Shown here in pieces: positions 45,760-51,013 of a DNA stretch of 51,013 nt (position 1 is the stretch's first letter; each line of letters begins with the position of its first letter). The stretch covers positions 1 through 51,013 of the forward strand of contig NZ_JAFLWA010000014.1 of assembly GCF_017316125.1 (NCBI RefSeq), read 5' to 3'. A model generated the notes under the pieces. The model saw only the letters and a list, made by a program, of their open reading frames with translations, was not told the origin of the DNA and searched no databases. A program made the translations under genes and the position numbers. Origin of the DNA: Enterococcus sp. DIV0660C (GTDB taxonomy: Bacteria; Bacillota; Bacilli; Lactobacillales; Enterococcaceae).

Positions 45760-46692
45760 TTATTTAGTTACGATGTTGTCAACTTCAATTGTCTTTGTGT
45801 CGCCTTTTTCAGCAGCATTGATCAATTGTTGACCATACATAATAAATGAATGTGAGCTATGTGTAGCGCCTGTTACTACTTCTACATCAGCTGGTGAACC
45901 GTCTTCTTCACTCATCACTTTAACTAATTCTTCGTTTAGTTCTGGGATGTATGTTTCTGGAGCAGTTCCGCTTTTTTCTTTCATTGATTTGTTGTATTCT
46001 TCATCATCTTGTTTTGATTTTCCATCTGCATTGATGTAATCAAAGTTTGATTTTGTAACTTTACCGTCAGCTACAGTTAATTCAAATGTTGTACGGTAAC
46101 CATTTTTTTCATTTTTTTCTTCTAATTTATAAGTACCGTCTTTCAAGTCAGCACCATTATCAATTTCAATTGTTTCTGTGTTTCCAGCTTGAGCAGCTTG
46201 AACTAATTGTTGAGCGTAGTTTTGGAAGCTTTCTGATGAGTGAGTTGCTCCTGTTACTACTTCTACATCACCTGGGTTTTGTGCTTCAACAAATTTTTCA
46301 TTTAATTCAGGAATAAATGCTTCTGGATTTGTGCCAGATTTTGCTTTCATATTTTTATTGTAATCAGCATCTTCTTGTTTTGATTTTCCATCTTCATTTA
46401 CATTATCATAGTTTGATTCAGTGATCTTTCCATCTTTAACAACCATTGTGAACACTGTACGATAACCATTTGAATAATTTTTTTCTTCCAATTTATATGT
46501 GCCATCTTGTAATTCTCCACCTGCAATTACCGTTGCAGTTGATTCTGTTGTTGAACTTTGTGAAGATTGTGCAACTGAAGACTCTGAAGTTGAACTGTCT
46601 GAACTACTGTTGTTATCTGCTCCACAAGCTCCTAATACCAAGGCTGAAAAAGCTAAAACAGCAAATCCAGTTACAAAACGATTCTTTTTCAT
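45760..46692 (-). CDS. pplA: PplA-like flavinylated electron-transfer lipoprotein
   Basis: A 310-residue lipoprotein with lipobox LVLGAC, a Ser/Thr-rich linker (about 25-55), then two tandem FMN-binding domains. Each begins ELQDGTYKLEEKN/DLKDGTYKLEEKN and ends DVEVVTGATHSS, the flavinylation motif (about residues 147 and 272). The domains are clearly duplicates. In Listeria, PplA carries FMN on the outer face and passes electrons to extracellular acceptors. A 10-bp-arm palindrome overlaps its likely -10. It is the first gene of the leftward arm of the EET locus. Confidence 0.92.
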   Translation of the reverse strand: MKKNRFVTGFAVLAFSALVLGACGADNNSSSDSSTSESSVAQSSQSSTTESTATVIAGGELQDGTYKLEEKNYSNGYRTVFTMVVKDGKITESNYDNVNEDGKSKQEDADYNKNMKAKSGTNPEAFIPELNEKFVEAQNPGDVEVVTGATHSSESFQNYAQQLVQAAQAGNTETIEIDNGADLKDGTYKLEEKNEKNGYRTTFELTVADGKVTKSNFDYINADGKSKQDDEEYNKSMKEKSGTAPETYIPELNEELVKVMSEEDGSPADVEVVTGATHSSHSFIMYGQQLINAAEKGDTKTIEVDNIVTK

Positions 46693-46736
46693 TATTAACC
46701 CACCAATCCCTTTTTATAATTCTTATAAATAATTTG

Positions 46737-46763
46737 TGATTCATTATACATTCTAATGAATCA
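46737..46763. promoter_or_regulatory. Palindromic operator at the pplA promoter
   Basis: TGATTCATTA (46737-46746) and TAATGAATCA (46754-46763) are exact inverse repeats with a 7-bp spacer. On the minus strand they enclose TATAAT (complement of 46743-46748), the best -10 candidate for pplA. A repressor bound here would block the promoter. The regulator is unknown. Confidence 0.6.
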
Positions 46764-46882
46764 TACCAATAAGTCAACCGTTTTCTAAAAAAAAATAACA
46801 CGAACGTATAAATCGTTTTCTTTCAGTAATTTTCGTGAAAAAAACGCTTAATAATCTTTTGATTAAAAAATGAAAAAGGAGT

Positions 46883-46940
46883 TAGACAAATTTACATAAC
46901 GTATATATAATGTAAAAGGATTGTGTAATAATTATCAAAC
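46883..46940 (+). promoter_or_regulatory. ndh2 promoter with operator-like repeats
   Basis: TAGACA (46883-46888) and TATAAT (46906-46911) are 17 bp apart. TTTACAT / ATGTAAA (46891-46897, 46910-46916) is an inverted repeat around the -10. TTGTGTAATAATTATCAA (46921-46938) resembles the Rex consensus TTGTGAANNNNTTCACAA at 11 of 14 positions. Rex control of an NADH dehydrogenase would make sense, but it is inferred. Confidence 0.5.
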
Positions 46941-46969
46941 TGAAATGTTTACTAAGGAGCGGATTATCA

Positions 46970-48904
46970 ATGACAAAGCAAAATATTGTCGTTGTAGGTG
47001 CAGGGTATGCCGGTGTGTCAGCAACAAAATTACTGGCAAAAAAACTTAAAAAAGAAGACGTAACGATCACTTTGATTGATCGCCATTCTTATCACACTAT
47101 GATGACAGAACTACATGAAGTTGCCGGAGGGCGTGTTGAGCCAGAAGCCATTCAATATGACTTACAGCATTTATTCTCTCGCCAAAAAAATGTGCAATTA
47201 GTCACCGATACAGTAATTGGTATCGACAAAGAAAAGAAAATTGTTAAAACAAAACTAGGTACTTATCCATTTGATCAATTGATTTTAGGTATGGGTGGCG
47301 AGCCAAATGATTTCGGAACTCCTGGAGTGAAGGAACATGGATTCACGCTTTGGTCATTTGAAGACTCAGTAAAAATTCGTGAACACATTGAAACAACGGT
47401 TGCTAAAGCTGCAATTGAACCAGATGATGCTTTACGAAAAGCAATGCTAACATTTGTTGTCTGTGGTTCTGGATTCACTGGAATTGAAATGATTGGTGAA
47501 TTAATCGATTGGAAAGCGCGTTTAGCGAAAGACTATAAATTAGATCCAAACGAAATCACTTTAATGGTGGTTGAAGCAATGCCAACGATTTTAAATATGC
47601 TTGATCGTAATGACGCCGCTAAAGCAGAGCGTTACTTACAAAAACATCAAGTTGAGTTGTTACTAAACTCTCCAATCGTTGAAGTTGATGCCAATCATAT
47701 TAAATTAAAAGACGGACGTCAAATTCCAACACATACATTGATCTGGACAGCTGGTGTCAAAGGTACAACTGATGCTGCTGACTTTGGTCTTGAAACAGCT
47801 CGTGGCCAACGTCTTGTTGCTAACGAATACATGCAAGCTAAAGGATACGAAGATAAAAACATTTATATTATTGGTGACTTGGTATTCTATGAAGAATTTC
47901 CAAATACACCAACTCCTCAAATTGTTCAAGCAGCTGAACAAACAGGTCATACTGCTGCTGCTAACATCGTCGCTTCTATCAAAGGTGGCGAGAAACATAA
48001 ATTCAAAGGAAACTATCAAGGATTTATGGTTTCGATCGGTGCTAAATGGGGCGTCGCAAACTTATTTGATAAAATTCATTTAAGCGGATTTTTAGCTATT
48101 ATCATGAAACATATCGTCAACTTGAAATATTTCTTTGATATTCGTTCTGGTTACTATATGTTCCAATACTTGATGCATGAATTCTTCCATATCAAAGATG
48201 ATCGTAATGTTGCCCGTGGACATTCTTCACGCTACGGAAATGTTTTATGGAGTGTTCCACTTCGCGTTTTCTACGGTTTGGTATGGTTTATCGAAGCTGG
48301 CAAGAAAATTGTCGGTGACGGTGAAGTACTAAAACCTAGCACTTGGTTTGGTGAAGGTTCATGGTTCCAAGGAAATAGTGTATTCCCTTGGACATGGGAA
48401 TACACTGTTACTGATGTAGCAAGTGGTGCATCAGCAGCCGGTGATGCAACAACAGCTGCAAGTGGCGCTGGTGAAGCAACTGCAGAAACAGCGACGCAAG
48501 CTGCGCATTTTGGTTTAAGTTACGCTTATGGTGAACAGCCAATGGCTGTTATCGAAAAATCACCAAATTGGTTTACAAAAATCATGCAATTTATTATGCC
48601 AAATAATGATGTTGCAATGTTCTTCCAAAAATTTATGGTCTTCTTCGAAATTGCTTTAGCATTAGCATTGATTGCAGGATTGTTTACATGGTTATGTAGT
48701 GCAACAACAATCGTTCTTGTCATTACTTTCTGTCTATCAGGTATGTTCTATTGGGTAAACATTTGGTTTATCTTTGTAGCATTCGCACTTATGAATGGTT
48801 CTGGTCGTGCAATTGGTTTAGATCGTTGGGTCATCCCATGGTTGCAACGTACACTAGGTAGTTGGTGGTATGGCAGACCAAAAGCTCGCTACGGCGAAAA
48901 ATAA
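46970..48904 (+). CDS. ndh2: Type II NADH dehydrogenase with C-terminal DoxX-like membrane domain (EET Ndh2)
   Basis: A 644-residue flavoprotein. Residues 1-400 form an NDH-2 domain: GAGYAGVSATKLL for FAD, FVVCGSGFTGIEMIGEL for NADH, and the C-terminal GDLVFYEE block. A Gly/Ala/Thr-rich linker (about 483-512, ASGASAAGDATTAASGAGE) follows, then about four hydrophobic helices ending NGSGRAIGLDRWVIPWLQ, a DoxX-like pattern. The fusion is longer than ordinary NDH-2 (about 400 residues) and matches the EET Ndh2 of Listeria. It passes NADH electrons to a demethylmenaquinone pool used for extracellular reduction. Divergent from pplA. Confidence 0.92.
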   Translation: MTKQNIVVVGAGYAGVSATKLLAKKLKKEDVTITLIDRHSYHTMMTELHEVAGGRVEPEAIQYDLQHLFSRQKNVQLVTDTVIGIDKEKKIVKTKLGTYPFDQLILGMGGEPNDFGTPGVKEHGFTLWSFEDSVKIREHIETTVAKAAIEPDDALRKAMLTFVVCGSGFTGIEMIGELIDWKARLAKDYKLDPNEITLMVVEAMPTILNMLDRNDAAKAERYLQKHQVELLLNSPIVEVDANHIKLKDGRQIPTHTLIWTAGVKGTTDAADFGLETARGQRLVANEYMQAKGYEDKNIYIIGDLVFYEEFPNTPTPQIVQAAEQTGHTAAANIVASIKGGEKHKFKGNYQGFMVSIGAKWGVANLFDKIHLSGFLAIIMKHIVNLKYFFDIRSGYYMFQYLMHEFFHIKDDRNVARGHSSRYGNVLWSVPLRVFYGLVWFIEAGKKIVGDGEVLKPSTWFGEGSWFQGNSVFPWTWEYTVTDVASGASAAGDATTAASGAGEATAETATQAAHFGLSYAYGEQPMAVIEKSPNWFTKIMQFIMPNNDVAMFFQKFMVFFEIALALALIAGLFTWLCSATTIVLVITFCLSGMFYWVNIWFIFVAFALMNGSGRAIGLDRWVIPWLQRTLGSWWYGRPKARYGEK

Positions 48905-48917
48905 AATGATTTTAGAA

Positions 48918-48949
48918 GAAAGTTCTAGGGAAGCCTAGGACTTTCTTTT
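48918..48949 (+). terminator. Terminator between ndh2 and eetA
   Basis: A 12-bp stem (48918-48929, 48934-48945) with GAAG loop and TTTT after it. It suggests that eetA-eetB-hepT are partly uncoupled from ndh2. TAAAAT preceded by TGC at 48957-48965 may be an extended -10 for eetA. Confidence 0.75.
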
Positions 48950-49003
48950 GTTCCTATGCTAAAATTGGAGCAGTTATTCTGGAACAAGGAGGTCAATTAC
49001 AGA

Positions 49004-49414
49004 ATGAAAGATTTTATCAAGAAAAGTTTACTCAAACCATGGGATATCTTCATCATTATGCTTTTGATTGTCCTTTCTTTTTTGCCAATTATTATTTTTG
49101 GTAGTCAACAAAGCCAGTCCGTTGCAGAAAAAGAAGCTGTTTTACGCGTAGATGGAACAGAAATCAAAACATTTCCTTTAATCAGTGGAAATAAAAGCTA
49201 CACTTACACATATACAGATGCAGATGGTGACTACAATATTATTGAAATCGCCGGTGATAAAATACGAATGAAAGAAGCAGATTGTGGGGATCAAATTTGC
49301 GTTCGTCGCGGATGGGTAACGAAAAACGGCGAAACAATTGTTTGCTTACCTCATAAATTAGTGATCGAAGTTCGATCAACAGACGGGAGTGAGGAAGACA
49401 GCTTGATTTACTAG
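49004..49414 (+). CDS. eetA: EetA-like NusG-domain-II protein
   Basis: A 136-residue protein with one N-terminal membrane helix (about 12-32) and an extracellular NusG domain II-like fold. The conserved block is EADCGDQICVRRGWVTKNGETIVCLPHKLVIEV, with three cysteines. This matches EetA of the Listeria EET locus, thought to help transfer electrons from the quinone pool to extracellular flavoproteins. AAGGAGG lies upstream of the ATG at 49004. The next gene, eetB, starts 11 bp after its stop. Confidence 0.88.
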   Translation: MKDFIKKSLLKPWDIFIIMLLIVLSFLPIIIFGSQQSQSVAEKEAVLRVDGTEIKTFPLISGNKSYTYTYTDADGDYNIIEIAGDKIRMKEADCGDQICVRRGWVTKNGETIVCLPHKLVIEVRSTDGSEEDSLIY

Positions 49415-49425
49415 CTGAAAAAATT

Positions 49426-49992
49426 ATGAGCAAACTACAAAAATTGATTTATATCTCCTTACTCGTAGCCCAAGGAGTCATTATTGGCTTGTTAGAAAAT
49501 ATGATTCCTTACCCGTTTGCTTTTGCTCCTGGTGCAAAATTAGGATTAGCAAATTTGATTACCATCGTAGCTATTTTTACAATGAAAAAAAGAGATAGTT
49601 TCCTCTTGATTTGGTTGCGATTATTTCTAACAACTTTACTTGGTGGAACAATTTCAACTTTTCTTTATAGTATGAGTGGTGCTTTATTAAGTTACTTTGG
49701 CATGCTTTTGATAAAACAATTAGGACCAAAACGTGTCAGCATTATTGGAATCAGTGCTACAGGTGGTTTTATGCATAATGTAGGCCAATTAGTCACTGCG
49801 TCCTTTATTGCTCAATCTTGGACAGTTATGCTGTACCTACCTGTCCTTTCAATTTTTGGCATTTTATCTGGAATCGCAATTGGTATTGCCGCAAATTATT
49901 TATTACAGCATGTCCAAACACTTCAACGATTCCAACTGGATTATGAACGGGAAACCAAACAAAAATGGAGTCCAGTGTTTTTAAAAAAATAA
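49426..49992 (+). CDS. eetB: EetB-like Gx transporter family membrane protein
   Basis: A 188-residue polytopic membrane protein with five or six helices. It carries LLENMIPYPFAFAPGAKLGLANLITIVAIF and GFMHNVGQLVTASFI, the family signatures of Gx transporter/heptaprenyl diphosphate synthase component I-like proteins. These are also related to ECF S-components. In EET loci EetB always accompanies EetA and is proposed to contribute to electron transfer across the membrane. The precise mechanism is unresolved. It overlaps no neighbour and is 21 bp from hepT. Confidence 0.88.
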   Translation: MSKLQKLIYISLLVAQGVIIGLLENMIPYPFAFAPGAKLGLANLITIVAIFTMKKRDSFLLIWLRLFLTTLLGGTISTFLYSMSGALLSYFGMLLIKQLGPKRVSIIGISATGGFMHNVGQLVTASFIAQSWTVMLYLPVLSIFGILSGIAIGIAANYLLQHVQTLQRFQLDYERETKQKWSPVFLKK

Positions 49993-50013
49993 TCGTTATA
50001 CGAGGAGTTTTTT

Positions 50014-51000
50014 ATGAATCTACATCCAATGTGGAAAAATTACCCAACTTTAGCTTTAGAACTAGAAGCTACATTAACCAAAATGGAAAAAATCATCAAT
50101 CTTAAAAATAAACCTGTCGAACAAGCAATTCGCGAAACAATTCATGCTGGTGGAAAGTTATTACGACCAGCTTATCAATTACTTTTTTCACAATTTGGAT
50201 CAGAACGTGATCGTGACAAAGCAATCTCACTTGCTGCGTCAATTGAAATGTTACACACAGCGACACTCATTCACGATGATATCGTTGATGAATCAGATTT
50301 ACGCCGGGGAAAGCCCACTTTACGTAATCAATTTGGGAACACCGTTGCCGTATATGCAGGCGATTATTTATTTGTTTGTTGTTTCAAGTTATTATCAGAC
50401 TACTCAACATCACTTAAAAGTTTACAACTTAACTCAAGAAGTATGGAAAAAGTCCTTGATGGTGAACTTGGCCAAATGGATGATCGTTATCAATACAATT
50501 TATCTGTAAAAGAGTATTTAGAAAATATCTCGGGAAAAACAGCTGAACTCTTTCAATTAAGTTGTTTTATTGGTGCCTATGAAAGTGGTACATCTGAATA
50601 TTTTGCTAAAAAAGCAGGTGAAATTGGCAAAAATATCGGCATTGCCTTTCAAATCATTGATGATATCTTAGATTACACACAGGACAGTGAGGAAATTGGT
50701 AAACCCGTTTTGGAAGACATGCGTCAAGGTGTCTACTCGCTACCATTGATTTATTCTTTGCAAAAGGAACAGGCTGCTTTACTCCCTTATTTAGAAAAAA
50801 GAACGAATATGACCCTTGAAGATGTCAATAAAGTTCGACAACTAGTTCATGAATTTGGTGGTGTCAAACAAGCGCAACAACTAGCTACTAAATATACAGA
50901 GGCTGCTTTGAAAGACATTCAAAAATTACCTCAAACAACCGAGCAAACCAAAGAAAATTTATTAACTTTAACACAAACCATCTTGACTAGAACAAATTAA
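50014..51000 (+). CDS. hepT: Polyprenyl (heptaprenyl-type) diphosphate synthase, EET-linked
   Basis: A 328-residue trans-prenyltransferase. The first aspartate-rich motif is LIHDDIVDESDLRRGKPT, the second IIDDILDYTQD, and the GGKLLRPAY lysine-arginine block is present. It makes the long isoprenoid tail that MenA attaches to DHNA. In Listeria the corresponding gene is dmkB, needed for the EET-specific quinone. It is the last gene of the rightward arm; the stop is 13 bp from the window end, so any terminator is out of view. Confidence 0.92.
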   Translation: MNLHPMWKNYPTLALELEATLTKMEKIINLKNKPVEQAIRETIHAGGKLLRPAYQLLFSQFGSERDRDKAISLAASIEMLHTATLIHDDIVDESDLRRGKPTLRNQFGNTVAVYAGDYLFVCCFKLLSDYSTSLKSLQLNSRSMEKVLDGELGQMDDRYQYNLSVKEYLENISGKTAELFQLSCFIGAYESGTSEYFAKKAGEIGKNIGIAFQIIDDILDYTQDSEEIGKPVLEDMRQGVYSLPLIYSLQKEQAALLPYLEKRTNMTLEDVNKVRQLVHEFGGVKQAQQLATKYTEAALKDIQKLPQTTEQTKENLLTLTQTILTRTN

Positions 51001-51013
51001 AAACGTTCAAGCA

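Noticed and set aside
1-51013. CRISPR arrays, tRNA and rRNA genes
   Set aside because: No regularly spaced direct repeats with unique spacers and no tRNA or rRNA sequence were recognised on either strand.

Overview
The window reads as a low-GC Firmicutes chromosome, most likely Enterococcus and probably of the E. faecium group. This rests on the RpoB/RpoC sequences (non-ATG starts, a typical enterococcal rifampicin-region sequence), the rplM-rpsI operon, and a complete flavin-based extracellular electron transfer (EET) locus. No database search was possible, so the species is an inference.

Layout. (1) 1-7.5 kb, chromosome: a DUF2798 membrane protein, a MarR-regulated nitroreductase, an ArsR regulator with a DJ-1/PfpI protein, a P2-type cation ATPase and an Mga-like regulator. 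(2) 7.57-25.40 kb, accessory: two integrated elements in tandem at the 3' end of rpsI. A 40-bp identical stretch of the rpsI 3' end occurs three times (7584-7623, 16089-16128, 25362-25401), always followed in the rpsI direction by a stop codon and a different intrinsic terminator. Element A (about 8.5 kb) has no integrase. It carries ardA, a small unknown gene, an OLD-type ATPase/TOPRIM nuclease, a PD-(D/E)xK-nSTAND3 protein and a large membrane protein, a plausible anti-phage cluster. Element B (about 9.2 kb) carries a type IIS-like restriction-modification operon, a replication module with two strong hairpins and a doubly broken Rep gene, an excisionase-like gene and a tyrosine integrase whose first catalytic arginine appears to be isoleucine. 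(3) 25.35-39.4 kb, core chromosome: rpsI, rplM, argG, argH, dps, a prepilin peptidase, msrA, rpoC and rpoB. A cluster of DnaA-box-like sequences lies between msrA and rpoC. (4) 39.4-43.5 kb: a three-gene ABC transporter of the TrpXYZ type behind an attenuator-like leader encoding a 20-residue peptide rich in Phe, then birA. (5) 43.5-51.0 kb: the EET locus, with menA-apbE-pplA on the minus strand and ndh2-eetA-eetB-hepT on the plus strand.

How the genes work together. In the EET locus, HepT and MenA make a demethylmenaquinone-type carrier, Ndh2 passes NADH electrons to it, EetA/EetB are thought to relay electrons across the membrane, and ApbE (FmnB) attaches FMN to the lipoprotein PplA, which reduces extracellular acceptors. 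In the accessory region, two related elements have accumulated at one attachment site and together assemble a defence island: restriction, a TOPRIM nuclease, a STAND-type sensor and an antirestriction protein. The most novel-looking content is the OLD/nSTAND3/membrane-protein cluster and the Phe-codon leader of the ABC operon. The tandem accretion, with element-supplied rpsI ends and terminators, is the clearest structural finding.
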